The notes: generated by a model from the sequence alone, not told the origin. Counted from the stretch's first letter, positions 7,842 through 17,153 are shown. The stretch is 44,831 nt of DNA from Sciscionella sediminilitoris (GCF_000737195.2 NZ_JALM01000086.1:1-44831), one strand, 5' to 3'. Numbers and translations are program-made.

Positions 7842-9512
7842 ATGCAGATGGACAGGAAGCGTCGCTGGGTTGCCGCGGCCGGTACTGCGGGCGCAGTGCT
7901 GCTCGTGGTCTCCGGCTGTGCGCAGTCCGAACGGGGAAGCGGCGGGGACAACGGCGCGACCCTGAATTTCGGCCAGGCGAGCGCGCCGAAACTGTTCGAC
8001 CCGTTCTACGCCACCGATGGCGAGACGTTCCGGATCACCGAGCAGATGTTCGACAATCTGGTCGAGTTCAAAACGGGTGGCAGCGAGGTCAGGCCGGGAT
8101 TGGCCACCGACTGGCAGCCGAGCGACGGCGGTAAGACCTGGTCGTTCAATCTGCGCAAGAACGTGAAGTTCACCGACGGCACCGCGATGGACGCGACCGC
8201 GGTCTGCAAGAACTTCGAGCGGATGTACAACCAGAAGGGCGCGGGGACCTCGAACGCGGTATCCCAGTACTGGAACGACAACTTCGGCGGATTCGCGGAC
8301 AAGAAGCAGCCTTCGCTGTACGCGGGGTGCGAGGTCAAGAGCCCGACCCGGATGGCGCTGAAACTGACCAAGGCGTCCTCGAAGATGCCCGATATTCTCG
8401 GCCTCGCGTCCTGGGCGATCCAGAGCCCGACCGCGATGGACAAATACCACGCCAACGACGTGAAAGCCGAGGGCGACAGCTTCACCTATCCGGATTACGC
8501 GACCAAACATCCCACCGGAACGGGCCCGTTCAAGTTCAGCAAGTACGACCAGGCCAACGGCACGGTCGAGCTGGTGCGCAACGACAACTACTGGGGCGAG
8601 AAGCCGAAACTCGCCAAGATCGTGTTCAAGATCTACAAGGACACCGCGGGCACCAGGCAGGCGCTGCAGGCCGGGGAGATCGACGGCTACGATCTGCCGC
8701 AGCCGCAGGACTATCAGTCCTTGCGCGATCAGGGGAACAAGCTGCTCGAGCGGGAACCGTTCAACATCATGTATCTGGGCATCGACCAGAAGAACAACCC
8801 GAAGCTGCGCGATCTCAAGGTCCGCCAGGCCATCGCGTACGCGATCAACCGCCCGCAGCTGGTGAAGTCGCAGTTCCCGGACAAGGCGGTGGTGGCCAAG
8901 GAAATGCTGCCGCCGAGCATCGCGGGATTCAATCCGAACGTTCCCGAGTACAACTACGATCCGAACAAGGCCAAGCAGCTGCTCAAGGAAGCGGGCGCGG
9001 AAGGTCTCACGGTGAATTTCTACTGGCCGAGTGAGGTCACCCGGCCGTATCTGCCGAGCCCGCGTGATCAGTTCACCGCGATGAAGGGTGACCTGGAAAA
9101 GGCCGGTATCAAGGTGGTCGAGAAGAGTGAACCGTGGAACGGCGGCTATCTCGACGATGTCGAGGGACACAAGCCGGACCTTTTCCTGATGGGCTGGAAC
9201 GGCGACTTCAACAATGCCGACAACTTCTTCTCGCAGTTCTTCAATACCCCGACCAACCGGTTCTACGCGGCGGCTTCCCCTTGGGGTGCCTCGCTTTCCG
9301 AGCGGGTCAAGCAGCTCGACGCGACCGCGGACAAGGCGGCGCGGGAGCAGGGGTACAAGGAGCTGAACGGGCAGATCCAGAAGGATTATCTGCCCGCGGT
9401 CCCGATCGTGTCCGCGCCCTCGTACATCGCGGTCAAGGACAATATCAAGGGACTGGTGCCGAGCCCGCTCTCCAATGAGAAATTCGAGCTGGTGACCAAG
9501 AGCGGAAGCTGA
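7842..9512 (+). CDS. Peptide-type ABC importer, substrate-binding lipoprotein (SBP family 5)
   Basis: 556-aa extracellular binding protein of the SBP_bac_5 family, which captures oligopeptides or related ligands for a Dpp/Opp importer. The lipoprotein signal peptide ends VVSGC (Cys26). Typical features are DPFYATDGETFRITEQMFDN, the family region DWQPSDGGKTWSFNLRKNVKFTDG, and ATKHPTGTGPFKF. The ATG at 7842 follows AAGGGG (7831-7836). It is the first gene of a five-gene operon; the first permease starts 3 nt later. Ligand specificity cannot be told from sequence. Confidence 0.93.
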   Translation: MQMDRKRRWVAAAGTAGAVLLVVSGCAQSERGSGGDNGATLNFGQASAPKLFDPFYATDGETFRITEQMFDNLVEFKTGGSEVRPGLATDWQPSDGGKTWSFNLRKNVKFTDGTAMDATAVCKNFERMYNQKGAGTSNAVSQYWNDNFGGFADKKQPSLYAGCEVKSPTRMALKLTKASSKMPDILGLASWAIQSPTAMDKYHANDVKAEGDSFTYPDYATKHPTGTGPFKFSKYDQANGTVELVRNDNYWGEKPKLAKIVFKIYKDTAGTRQALQAGEIDGYDLPQPQDYQSLRDQGNKLLEREPFNIMYLGIDQKNNPKLRDLKVRQAIAYAINRPQLVKSQFPDKAVVAKEMLPPSIAGFNPNVPEYNYDPNKAKQLLKEAGAEGLTVNFYWPSEVTRPYLPSPRDQFTAMKGDLEKAGIKVVEKSEPWNGGYLDDVEGHKPDLFLMGWNGDFNNADNFFSQFFNTPTNRFYAAASPWGASLSERVKQLDATADKAAREQGYKELNGQIQKDYLPAVPIVSAPSYIAVKDNIKGLVPSPLSNEKFELVTKSGS

Positions 9513-9515
9513 TTC

Positions 9516-10523
9516 GTGCTTCGTTATACCGTTCGACGACTTGGACAAATGGTCGTCGTGTTGTTCGTGCTCTCGATACTGCTGTTCGCCTGGTTGCGTT
9601 CGCTGCCGGGTGGTCCGGTCTCCGCACTGCTCGGGGACCGGGCCACTCCGGCCGCACGTGCCGAGCTGACCAAAACGCTCGGCCTCGACCGGCCGATTTT
9701 CCTGCAGTACTTCGACTTTCTCGGCCGGGCGGTGCGCGGTGACTTCGGTCAGTCGACCGCCGTGCAACCGGGAAGCAGCGCGATGCAGATTCTCGTGCAG
9801 CGCTTTCCGGCGACGCTGGAACTCAGCGTGGTCGCGATCATCCTGGCGATCCTGTTCGGCATTCCGCTCGGCTATATCGCCGCGCGGCGCCGGGGCGGTA
9901 TATGGGACAACCTCTCGATCGGCGGTTCGCTGCTCGGGGTGGCGGTCCCGGTGTTCTTCCTGGCATTCCTGCTGAAGTACCTGTTCGCGGTGAAGGCCGG
10001 GATCCTGCCTTCCGCGGGGCGCCAGGACGCGATCGATGCCACACGGATCACCGGGTTCTTCATCCTGGACGGGATCCTGACCCAGGAATGGGATGCCGCA
10101 TGGAATGCCCTGGAGCACCTGATCCTGCCCGCGGTGGCGCTGGCCACGATTCCGTTCGCGGTGATCTTCCGGATCACCAGGGCCGCCGTGCTGGACGTGC
10201 AGCAGGAGGATTTCGTGCGCACGGCCGAATCGAAGGGCCTGCGAATCCCGATCATCCGGCGGCGGCACATTCTGCGCAACGCGATGCTGCCGGTGGTGAC
10301 GACGATCGGTATCCAAATAGGACAGTTGCTGGCCGGAGCGGTGCTCACCGAGCGGGTGTTCGCCTATCCCGGAGTGGGCGACGCGCTCGCGACGGCGTTC
10401 CAGCGCAAGGACTATCCGCTGCTACAGCTGCTGATCATCGCGGCCGCGCTGGTCTACGTGGTGGTGAACCTGATCGTCGATCTGTCCTATGCCTACATCG
10501 ATCCACGGATCAGGACCAGGTGA
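9516..10523 (+). CDS. Peptide-type ABC importer, permease DppB/OppB
   Basis: 335-aa inner-membrane permease. The N-terminus is the classic LRYTVRRLGQMVVVLFVLS segment, and about six membrane helices follow. A large loop (about 45-100) contains LGDRATPAARAELTKTLGLD. The coupling-helix (EAA) region reads VRTAESKGLRIPIIRRRHILRNAM and is followed by the usual C-terminal helices. It starts with GTG just after the binding protein and pairs with the next permease to form the channel. Confidence 0.94.
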   Translation: MLRYTVRRLGQMVVVLFVLSILLFAWLRSLPGGPVSALLGDRATPAARAELTKTLGLDRPIFLQYFDFLGRAVRGDFGQSTAVQPGSSAMQILVQRFPATLELSVVAIILAILFGIPLGYIAARRRGGIWDNLSIGGSLLGVAVPVFFLAFLLKYLFAVKAGILPSAGRQDAIDATRITGFFILDGILTQEWDAAWNALEHLILPAVALATIPFAVIFRITRAAVLDVQQEDFVRTAESKGLRIPIIRRRHILRNAMLPVVTTIGIQIGQLLAGAVLTERVFAYPGVGDALATAFQRKDYPLLQLLIIAAALVYVVVNLIVDLSYAYIDPRIRTR

Positions 10524-10536
10524 GGGGAGGGCATCG

Positions 10537-11472
10537 ATGGTACTGACACGGAAAAAGGACCGGGTCGACGCGCTCGCCTCGACCAGCACCGAAGGGCGCA
10601 GCCTCGCCGCCTCGGCGTTCCGGCGGTTGCGGCGCAGTCCGGTGTTCCTCACCGGTGCGGTGATCACGGCACTGTTCGTACTGATCGCGCTGTTCTCTCC
10701 GCTGCTGGCCCCGCACGATCCGGCCGTGCAGATCCCGGAGCTGATCAAGCAGACGGTGCGCGCGCGGAACCAGTTCGCCCCGCCGCAGGGCAGTTATCTG
10801 CTCGGCGGTGATCAGCTCGGCCGGGATCTGTTCTCCCGCCTGCTCGTCGGCTCGCAGCAGACGCTGCTGGTCGGGGTGCTGGCCACGCTGATCGGGCTGA
10901 CCGGCGGACTGATCCTCGGCACGCTCGCCGGTGCGACCGCGGGCTGGGTGGACACGACCGTGATGCGGTTCGTGGATGTACTGCTGTCCATCCCGAACCT
11001 GCTGCTCGCGGTGACGATCAGCGCGCTTTTCCTGCAGGCCAACCAGTTCACCGTGATCGTGGCGGTGGCGATCGTGCAGATCCCGGTGTTCGCCAGGTTG
11101 TTGCGCGGCACCATGCTCGCGCAGCGGGCCAGCGATCACGTGCTCGCGGCGCGCGCGCTCGGGGTGAAACGCAGCGGGATCGTGTTCCGGCACATGCTGC
11201 CGAACTCGCTCGGCCCGGTGTTCGTGCAGGCGACCATCGTGCTCGCCACCTCGATCATCGACGCGGCCGGGCTTTCCTTCCTCGGCCTCGGTAATCCGAA
11301 CGACGATAGCCCGGAATGGGGGCAGATGCTCTCCAATGCCCAGCAGTACATCACCAGCGGGCACGCGGATCTCGCGTTCTGGCCCGCCTGCGCGATCGTG
11401 GTCGTCGCGCTCGGGTTCACGTTGATGGGCGAATCCGCGCGGGACGCGCTCGATCCCAAGAACAGGAGGTGA
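10537..11472 (+). CDS. Peptide-type ABC importer, permease DppC/OppC
   Basis: 311-aa permease of the DppC/OppC type. A cytoplasmic N-terminus (about 35 residues) leads to FRRLRRSPVFLTGAVITALF. The conserved LAPHDP and LLGGDQLGRDLFSRLL stretches follow, then the EAA region AARALGVKRSGIVFRHMLPN and LGLGNPNDDSPEWGQML. The ATG at 10537 follows GGGGAGG (10524-10530). The stop codon overlaps the Shine-Dalgarno of the next gene (AGGAGGTGA), a sign of translational coupling. Confidence 0.94.
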   Translation: MVLTRKKDRVDALASTSTEGRSLAASAFRRLRRSPVFLTGAVITALFVLIALFSPLLAPHDPAVQIPELIKQTVRARNQFAPPQGSYLLGGDQLGRDLFSRLLVGSQQTLLVGVLATLIGLTGGLILGTLAGATAGWVDTTVMRFVDVLLSIPNLLLAVTISALFLQANQFTVIVAVAIVQIPVFARLLRGTMLAQRASDHVLAARALGVKRSGIVFRHMLPNSLGPVFVQATIVLATSIIDAAGLSFLGLGNPNDDSPEWGQMLSNAQQYITSGHADLAFWPACAIVVVALGFTLMGESARDALDPKNRR

Positions 11473-11478
11473 TTCCCG

Positions 11479-12462
11479 GTGTCGCTGCTCGAAGTAGAGG
11501 ACCTCACCGTCACCTTCGCCCAGAAAGGCGAGCGTCCCTTCACCGCGGTGGACAAGGTCTCGTTCACCGTGGAACCGGGACAGACCGTCGGTCTCGTCGG
11601 CGAATCCGGCTGCGGGAAATCGGTCACCTCGCTGGCGATCATGGGGCTGCTGCCCAAACGCGGGAACACGGTCAGCGGTTCGGTGCGGTTCGCGGGCACC
11701 GAGCTGCTTTCGTTGAGCGACAAACAGCTGCGGGATCGGCGGGGAAGCGATCTGGCCATGGTGTTCCAGGATCCGCTCACCTCGCTCAATCCGGTGGTGA
11801 CCATCGGCCTGCAGGTCGCCGAGGTGCTGGAGCGCCACGAAGGGCTCAAGCGCAAGGCGGCGCTCGCCAGGGCCGCCGAACTGCTCGACCAGGTCGGCAT
11901 CCCGGACCCGCACCGGCGCGTCGGCGAATACCCGCACCAGCTCTCCGGCGGGATGCGCCAGCGTGCCCTGATCGCGATCGCCCTTGCGTGCCAACCGAAA
12001 CTGCTCATCGCCGATGAGCCGACGACGGCGCTGGACGTGACCATCCAGGCACAGATCCTCGCGCTGTTGCGGCAACTCGTCGCCGGTACCGATACCGCGC
12101 TGATCATGATCACCCACGATCTCGGGGTGGTCGCCGGGCTCTGCGATGAGGTCAACGTGCTCTATGCGGGCCGGGTGGTGGAGCGCGGGGAACGGCACGA
12201 ACTGTTCGCCGCACCACGGCATCCCTATACGAACGGCTTGCTCGCCTCCATACCGCGACTCGATGCCCCGCGCGGTGAGCGGCTGCATCCGATCACCGGT
12301 TCGGTCGGCGACAACATCCCGTGGTCCGGCGGCTGTGCCTTCGCACCCCGGTGCTCGAACGCGATCGAGGTGTGCACCGAGACCGCGCCGGATCTGATCG
12401 ACACCGAGGGGCGGCTGCTGCGCTGCCACAACCCGGTCGCACTGGTGAAGGGGGAATCGTGA
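11479..12462 (+). CDS. Peptide-type ABC importer, ATPase DppD/OppD
   Basis: 327-aa ABC ATPase. Walker A GESGCGKS is at 41-48, the Q-loop is in VFQDPLTSLNP, the signature LSGGMRQR is at 155-162, Walker B LLIADEP is at 175-181, and the H-switch is His213. The C-terminal oligopeptide-transporter extension carries the usual cysteines (CAFAPRCSNAIEVC). The GTG at 11479 follows AGGAGG. Its TGA stop (12460-12462) lies inside the GTGA that begins the inserted linker repeat, so the usual overlap with the partner ATPase gene is replaced by overlap with the repeat. Confidence 0.95.
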   Translation: MSLLEVEDLTVTFAQKGERPFTAVDKVSFTVEPGQTVGLVGESGCGKSVTSLAIMGLLPKRGNTVSGSVRFAGTELLSLSDKQLRDRRGSDLAMVFQDPLTSLNPVVTIGLQVAEVLERHEGLKRKAALARAAELLDQVGIPDPHRRVGEYPHQLSGGMRQRALIAIALACQPKLLIADEPTTALDVTIQAQILALLRQLVAGTDTALIMITHDLGVVAGLCDEVNVLYAGRVVERGERHELFAAPRHPYTNGLLASIPRLDAPRGERLHPITGSVGDNIPWSGGCAFAPRCSNAIEVCTETAPDLIDTEGRLLRCHNPVALVKGES

Positions 12463-12540
12463 GCGAGCTTGCGAGCGAACCAAAGACACAGCAGTCCCGG
12501 CGAACGGCCGGACCGAGCGCTAGCGAGGTGCGGTTGTGAG
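12459..12540 (+). repeat. GTGAG-bounded linker repeat inside the ABC importer operon
   Basis: An 82-bp unit lies between the two ATPase genes. It begins and ends with GTGAG and aligns with 18431-18510 (shared blocks GCGAACC, GAAGACACAGC-like, CCGAGCG, GAGGTG). It is open in frame: GTG at 12459 to TGA at 12537-12539 would encode a 26-residue peptide. It overlaps the upstream stop by GTGA and the downstream start by GTGA, so ribosomes can pass across. I think it is a repeat that tolerates or mimics coupled translation rather than a true gene. Confidence 0.7.
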
Positions 12541-13576
12541 TTTGGTCGAGGTCGATGACCTGAAGGTCCATTTTCCCATCAGACAAGGGGTCTTCTTCGA
12601 CCGCACGATCGGTCACGTGTACGCGGTGGACGGGGTGAGCCTGTCCATCGAGCGCGGCGAGACCTACGGCCTCGTCGGGGAGTCCGGCTGCGGGAAGTCC
12701 ACCCTCGGGCGGGCGATGCTGCGCCTTGTCGAGCCGACCGCGGGCACGACGAGGGTGGACGGCACGGATCTGGGCACTCTGGCCGCCGAGCCGCTGCGCC
12801 GGTTCCGCCGCAGGCTGCAGATGATCTTCCAGGACCCACTGTCCTCTTTGGATCCGCGGCAGTCGGTGGAGGCGCTGCTCACCGAGGGCATGCGCGCGCA
12901 CGGGCTCGCCACGGACAAGTCGGCAACGGCGCGGCGGCTGCGTGAACTGCTGGATGCGGTCGGGCTCGGGGCGAACGCCCTGCGCAAATACCCGCACGAG
13001 TTCTCCGGCGGGCAGCGCCAGCGCATCGGTATCGCCCGCGCGCTCGCGCTCGATCCGGACGTGATCATCGCGGACGAACCCGTTTCGGCGCTCGATGTCT
13101 CGGTGCAGGCGCAGGTGATCAACCTGCTGGACGATCTGCAGCGGGAGTTCGGGCTGACCTATCTGGTGATCGCGCACGATCTGGCCGTGGTGCGGCACAT
13201 CTCGGACCGGATCGGGGTGATGTATCTCGGCGGGGTCGTGGAGGAGACCACCTCGGAACAGCTGTACCGGGAACCACTGCACCCGTACACGAAGGCGCTG
13301 TTGTCCGCGATTCCGGTGCCCGATCCGGTCACCGAGGACAGCCGCGAGCAGATCCTGCTCACCGGGGACCTGCCCTCACCCTCGGCGCCGCCGCCCGGTT
13401 GCCGCTTCCACACCCGATGCCCGTGGCGCCAGGAAACCCGGTGCGCCGAGGAACGTCCCGAACTGGTCGAGTTCGCCCCGGGGCACCGGGTCGCCTGCCA
13501 CTATGCGAAGGAGATCGCGGCGGGCGAGATCACTCCGCACACAGTCCCCGTGCAGGACTCGGTCAGCCCTGCATAG
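12536..13576 (+). CDS. Peptide-type ABC importer, ATPase DppF/OppF
   Basis: 346-aa ABC ATPase and partner of the preceding one. It shows GESGCGKST (Walker A), the Q-loop in [14 protein letters not shown], the signature [15 protein letters not shown], Walker [13 protein letters not shown], and the C-terminal oligopeptide-transporter extension with [15 protein letters not shown]. The GTG start lies in the GTGAG that ends the linker repeat. Its 3' end overlaps the convergent lysozyme-like gene by 14 bp, and no separate terminator is visible. Confidence 0.95.
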   Translation: MSLVEVDDLKVHFPIRQGVFFDRTIGHVYAVDGVSLSIERGETYGLVGESGCGKSTLGRAMLRLVEPTAGTTRVDGTDLGTLAAEPLRRFRRRLQMIFQDPLSSLDPRQSVEALLTEGMRAHGLATDKSATARRLRELLDAVGLGANALRKYPHEFSGGQRQRIGIARALALDPDVIIADEPVSALDVSVQAQVINLLDDLQREFGLTYLVIAHDLAVVRHISDRIGVMYLGGVVEETTSEQLYREPLHPYTKALLSAIPVPDPVTEDSREQILLTGDLPSPSAPPPGCRFHTRCPWRQETRCAEERPELVEFAPGHRVACHYAKEIAAGEITPHTVPVQDSVSPA

Positions 13577-14102
13577 CGCCGATGATCTCGCGCGCCTTGT
13601 CCTCGTTCTGGTCGTAGCGGTCCGGGTAGGCCGAACGCTGCACGCTCTGCGCGACCTGACCGGCGGACCAGCCCGGGTTGTTCGCCGCGTTGGTGATGGC
13701 CTGGTCGAGATAGGCATTGGTGGCGTAGACCGGATCCTGGACCTGCTCCGGGGTGCCCCAGCCCGCGCTCGGCCGCTGCTGGAACACCCCGAGCGAATCG
13801 GCGTCCCCACAGGGCAGATTGTTCACGTGCGACTCGACCCAGGCGGTCTCGAAGGTGGAAAGCATGACGCGGTCGTCCACGCCCCGGCCGACCGCGGTGT
13901 CGTACACCGTCTTGGCCACCGATCTGTCGTAATCGGACGGGATCGAGTCGCAGTTCTTCAGCTTCAGCATCGTCGCCGGGATGTGCGTCCCCGGTTCGAG
14001 CGGGTTCGACGGAGTCGTGGCCGCGAACCCGAACTGTCCGGATAACGCGATCGCCGCCGCTGCCCCGAGGCCAACGGCCGCGGTTCGAATGCTTGCCCTC
14101 AT
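13563..14102 (-). CDS. Secreted lysozyme/transglycosylase-like protein
   Basis: 179-aa exported protein with a signal peptide (about residues 1-28, ending near FGFAATTPS). The mature part contains [12 protein letters not shown], then [20 protein letters not shown] and [13 protein letters not shown]. This pattern of a Glu followed by SLG-FQQRPS-GWGT is common in actinobacterial lysozyme-fold domains of cell-wall proteins, so peptidoglycan cleavage or binding is likely but not proven. The ATG at 14102 has AAGGGAG at good distance; a GTG at 14108 overlaps that site. Two cysteines in the mature part could form a disulfide. Confidence 0.75.
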   Translation of the reverse strand: MRASIRTAAVGLGAAAAIALSGQFGFAATTPSNPLEPGTHIPATMLKLKNCDSIPSDYDRSVAKTVYDTAVGRGVDDRVMLSTFETAWVESHVNNLPCGDADSLGVFQQRPSAGWGTPEQVQDPVYATNAYLDQAITNAANNPGWSAGQVAQSVQRSAYPDRYDQNEDKAREIIGAMQG

Positions 14103-14331
14103 CAGCACTCCCTTGTGTCGGTTCCGACAGTCCCGGCGACTGTCCGATGTGGACGCTAAACGGCGGAACCCGGTGAGTACAGGGGTGTTCAGGATTAGGC
14201 AGCCGAATTCCGCTCGGTCCCCCGCTGGTGGGAGGACGATCGGAGGGGTCCGGTAAGCAGTCGAATCCGAAGAGTGTCCGTTATGTTCCGAGCGCGAATG
14301 AACCGTGACGCTGCGAACCGATGTGGAGTGC

Positions 14332-15384
14332 CTAGACGGTCGGGGCGAGGGCCTCGGCGATCTCGTAGGTGTTCAGTGCGGCGCCCTTGCGCAGGTTGTC
14401 CCCGCACACGAAGAAGTCGAGCGTGTTGGTGAAGTCCAGCGCCTGGCGCACCCGGCCGACGTAGGTCGGGTCCTCGCCGACCACATCCGCGGGAGTGGGG
14501 AACCGCTGCTGTTCCGGATCGTCGACGAGCACGATCGAGGGCTGGGCCTCGAACACCTTGTGCGCCTGCTCGACGGTGACCGGCTGGGCGAAGGTGGCGT
14601 GCACGGCGAGGGAATGCGTGGTGACCACGGGAACCCGGACGCAGGTCGCGGAGACCTTGAGGTCGGGGATGCCGAGGATCTTGCGGGCCTCGTTGCGGAC
14701 CTTGAGCTCCTCGGAGTACCAGCCGTCGCCCTTGTAGGAACCGGCCGAGGGCACCACGTTGAGTGCGAGCGGGGCGGGGAACGGCGAGTCGTCACCGAGC
14801 CCGGCGACCGCTTCGCGGACATCCCCGGCGCGCACGCCGAGCCCCTTGCCAGCCACGGCTTCGAGTTCGGCGTAGAGCCGGTCCACGCCTTCCTTACCCG
14901 CGCCGGAAACCGCCTGGTACGAGGCGACGACCAGTTCGGTGAGCCCGAACTCCCGGTGTAGTGCGCCGAGTGCGGCCATCATGGACAGCGTGGTGCAGTT
15001 CGGGTTGGAGATGATGCCGCGCGGGCGCTCGCCGATCTTGTCGACGTTGACCTCGGGCACCACGAGCGGGACATCGGCGTCCATCCGGAAAGCTCCGGAG
15101 TTGTCCACCGCGATGGCCCCGCGCTCGGCGGCGACCGGGGCCCACTGCGCGGAGATCTCGTCCGGCACGTCGAACATGGCGATGTCGACGCCGTCGAAGG
15201 CCTCCGGGGAGAGCTCCACGACGGTCTGCTCGGTGCCCCGCACGGTCAGCTTCTTGCCCGCCGAGCGCGCCGAGGCGATCAGCCGGATCTCGCCCCACGG
15301 CACGGATTCCCGCGCATTGATGATGTCGATCATGACCGAACCGACGGCGCCGGTCGCGCCGACGAGTGCCAGTACTGGTGCCAT
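14332..15384 (-). CDS. asd: Aspartate-semialdehyde dehydrogenase
   Basis: 350-aa enzyme that reduces aspartyl phosphate to aspartate semialdehyde with NADPH, on the route to lysine, diaminopimelate, threonine and methionine. It shows the NADP-binding LVGATGAVG (7-15), the active-site cysteine Cys130 in [21 protein letters not shown], and the C-terminal helix region. Length is usual. It lies 3 nt downstream of lysC in the same transcription unit, an arrangement shared by mycobacteria and corynebacteria. The 222 bp beyond its start-distal neighbour (14109-14331) show no clear further gene. Confidence 0.98.
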   Translation of the reverse strand: MAPVLALVGATGAVGSVMIDIINARESVPWGEIRLIASARSAGKKLTVRGTEQTVVELSPEAFDGVDIAMFDVPDEISAQWAPVAAERGAIAVDNSGAFRMDADVPLVVPEVNVDKIGERPRGIISNPNCTTLSMMAALGALHREFGLTELVVASYQAVSGAGKEGVDRLYAELEAVAGKGLGVRAGDVREAVAGLGDDSPFPAPLALNVVPSAGSYKGDGWYSEELKVRNEARKILGIPDLKVSATCVRVPVVTTHSLAVHATFAQPVTVEQAHKVFEAQPSIVLVDDPEQQRFPTPADVVGEDPTYVGRVRQALDFTNTLDFFVCGDNLRKGAALNTYEIAEALAPTV

Positions 15385-15387
15385 GGC

Positions 15388-15906
15388 TTACCGCCCGCTT
15401 CCCGCGTAGACGACGGCCTCTTCCTCGCCGCCGAGTTCGAATGCCTCGTGGATCGCGCGCACCGCGTCGTCGAGCTGCGAGTCGCGGATGAGCACGGAGA
15501 TCCGGATCTCCGAGGTGTTGATGATCTCGATGTTCACCCCGGCCTTCGCGAGCGCCTCGCAGAAGCTGGCCGTGACGCCCGGATGCGAGCGCATGCCCGC
15601 GCCGACCAGGGAGACCTTGCCGACGTGGTCGTCGTAGAGCACCTGGCCGAAGCCGAGCTCATCGCGTGCGCGCTCCAGCGCGGTGACCGCCTTCGGGCCG
15701 TTGGCCTTGGACAGGGTGAAGGTGATGTCGGTGCGACCGCTCGAGGTGCTGGACACGTTCTGCAGCACCATGTCGATGTCGATCTCGTTGTCCGCGACGA
15801 TGCGGAAGATGCTCGCCGCGATGCCCGCGTGGTCGGGCACCCCGGTCACGGTGACCTTGGCCTCCGAGTTGTCGTGCGCGACTCCGGTGATCAGTGCCTG
15901 TTCCAC
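15388..15906 (-). CDS. lysC: Aspartate kinase beta subunit (internal in-frame start)
   Basis: An in-frame GTG at 15906 (codon 250) is preceded by GAGGAG with 6 nt spacing. It would make a 172-residue protein holding both ACT domains. In C. glutamicum the beta subunit also starts near residue 250 and has 172 residues, so this is very likely a genuine second product. The Shine-Dalgarno doubles as the codons for Glu-Glu in the alpha chain. Confidence 0.7.
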   Translation of the reverse strand: MEQALITGVAHDNSEAKVTVTGVPDHAGIAASIFRIVADNEIDIDMVLQNVSSTSSGRTDITFTLSKANGPKAVTALERARDELGFGQVLYDDHVGKVSLVGAGMRSHPGVTASFCEALAKAGVNIEIINTSEIRISVLIRDSQLDDAVRAIHEAFELGGEEEAVVYAGSGR

Positions 15907-16653
15907 GGGGATCTCCTCGACGGATCCGGTGACGATGGTTCCGGGTTTGGTGCTGTACGACGAACGGACGTGCAGCGGGATGCCGTACCTGCGGGCGTAC
16001 TCGACCGAGCGCAGGTGCAGGATCTTCGAACCGGACGCGGCCAGTTCGAGCATCTCCTCATAGGGCACGGTCTCCAGCCGGCGCGCGTTCGGCACGATGC
16101 GCGGATCCGCGGTGTAGACACCGTCCACATCGGAGTAGATCTCGCACACATCGGCATCGAGTGCCGCGGCGATCGCGACCGCGGTGGTGTCCGAACCGCC
16201 CCGGCCGAGCGTGGTGACGTTCTTGGTGTCCTGGGAGACGCCCTGGAATCCGGCCACGAGCGCGATGTAGCCGTTGTCCAGTGCCTCGGTCACCCGGCCG
16301 GGAGTCACCTCGACGATCCGTGCGTTGCCGTGCACCGATGTGGTGATCACGCCCGCCTGGGATCCGGTGAACGACCACGCCTCGGCGCCCTTCGCGCTGA
16401 TCGCCATGGCCACGAGCGCGTTCGAGATGCGCTCACCCGCGGTGAGCAGCATGTCCATCTCGCGCTCCGGCGGGACCGGGTTGACCTCCTGGGCGAGGTC
16501 GAGCAGCTCATCGGTGGTGTCACCCATCGCCGAGCAGACCGCGACCACGGAGTTGCCCTGCTTCTTCGTGGCGACGATCCGATCGGCGACCCGTTTGATG
16601 CGATCCGCGCTTTCCAGCGACGAACCGCCGTACTTCTGCACGACGAGCGCCAC
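15388..16653 (-). CDS. lysC: Aspartate kinase (alpha subunit, full length)
   Basis: 421-aa aspartokinase that phosphorylates aspartate. The kinase domain carries the N-terminal [36 protein letters not shown] and [15 protein letters not shown]. Two ACT domains (about 265-421), containing [18 protein letters not shown] and [17 protein letters not shown], should sense lysine and threonine. The GTG at 16653 follows GGAGGT. The total length of 421 residues equals that of Corynebacterium glutamicum LysC as I know it. An internal start at 15906 should also yield a separate beta subunit. The enzyme is probably an alpha2-beta2 heterotetramer. Confidence 0.97.
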   Translation of the reverse strand: MALVVQKYGGSSLESADRIKRVADRIVATKKQGNSVVAVCSAMGDTTDELLDLAQEVNPVPPEREMDMLLTAGERISNALVAMAISAKGAEAWSFTGSQAGVITTSVHGNARIVEVTPGRVTEALDNGYIALVAGFQGVSQDTKNVTTLGRGGSDTTAVAIAAALDADVCEIYSDVDGVYTADPRIVPNARRLETVPYEEMLELAASGSKILHLRSVEYARRYGIPLHVRSSYSTKPGTIVTGSVEEIPVEQALITGVAHDNSEAKVTVTGVPDHAGIAASIFRIVADNEIDIDMVLQNVSSTSSGRTDITFTLSKANGPKAVTALERARDELGFGQVLYDDHVGKVSLVGAGMRSHPGVTASFCEALAKAGVNIEIINTSEIRISVLIRDSQLDDAVRAIHEAFELGGEEEAVVYAGSGR

Positions 16654-16695
16654 GACGGCGATACCTCCACGAAGTCGGTTACGTCCTCGGCGGAG

Positions 16696-16724
16696 AGCCT
16701 ACCTGCTCCATTGACCTCGACCAA
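16696..16724 (-). promoter_or_regulatory. Promoter of lysC-asd
   Basis: On the minus strand, TTGGTC (16719-16724) and TAGGCT (16696-16701) are 17 nt apart, about 40 nt upstream of the lysC start. It overlaps the divergent promoter of the VOC gene. Confidence 0.55.
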
Positions 16725-16741
16725 GCTTGAGGTTCTAACCT
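16711..16741 (+). promoter_or_regulatory. Promoter of the divergent VOC gene, probably leaderless
   Basis: TTGACC (16711-16716) is followed by TCTAACCT, with possible -10 boxes at 16734-16739 or 16736-16741. The second, TAACCT, ends 7 nt before the ATG at 16749. Confidence 0.5.
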
Positions 16742-16748
16742 CGGCCGC

Positions 16749-17153
16749 ATGGGTACTGAACAGTGGCCGGTGGCCCAGGTCCGGATCGCGCGGCCCACCG
16801 ACAAGCTCGCTGACGTGGTGGAATTCTATTCCGGAACGCTCGGTCTCCCGGTGCTGTTCCGGAATGCGGACGCCGGCTACGAAGTGGTCGGTATCGGTTT
16901 ACCGGGTGTCGACTATCACCTCGAGTTCACCTCCCACGTGGCGGGCAGCCCGGGGGAGGCGCCGAGCGGGGAGCATCTGCTCGTGCTCTATTTCCCGGAT
17001 GCGCCGAGCCGGGATGAGGTGTCCGGGAAGCTCGAGCGGGCGGGGCACCGGCCGGTGGAGCTGGACAACCCGTGGTGGGCCGAGCACGGCGCACTGGCCT
17101 TCGAGGACCCGGACGGCTGGCGGGTGGTGCTCGTGCCCAGCGCGTTCGCCTGA
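16749..17153 (+). CDS. VOC superfamily (glyoxalase-like) protein
   Basis: 134-aa glyoxalase/bleomycin-resistance fold protein. The first module includes RPTDKLADVVEFYSGTLGLPVLF and ends with YHLEFTS. The second includes HLLVLYFPDAPSRDEVSGKL and ends with FEDPDGWRVVLVP. The N-terminal metal-binding His is not obvious, and a Glu is present in HLEF. It is divergent from lysC, from a promoter overlapping the lysC one. Substrate unknown. Confidence 0.88.
   Translation: MGTEQWPVAQVRIARPTDKLADVVEFYSGTLGLPVLFRNADAGYEVVGIGLPGVDYHLEFTSHVAGSPGEAPSGEHLLVLYFPDAPSRDEVSGKLERAGHRPVELDNPWWAEHGALAFEDPDGWRVVLVPSAFA

Noticed and set aside
7791-10316. A very long open frame on the minus strand opposite the ABC importer genes
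   Set aside because: It is antisense to strongly supported genes and has no domain or Shine-Dalgarno; in high-GC DNA with G/C third positions such mirror frames are common.
10510-12489. Long minus-strand frame opposite the second permease and first ATPase
   Set aside because: Shadow of well supported ABC genes, with a low-complexity Arg/Glu/His-rich translation.
16729-16742. GAGGTTCTAACCTC, resembling the centre of the palindromic repeat
   Set aside because: Only the 10-bp core is shared and it forms the -10 region of a promoter; too short to call a repeat copy.
16654-16748. Lysine riboswitch or other leader before lysC
   Set aside because: The gap is only 95 bp and is filled by two promoters and the Shine-Dalgarno; no room for the known aptamer.
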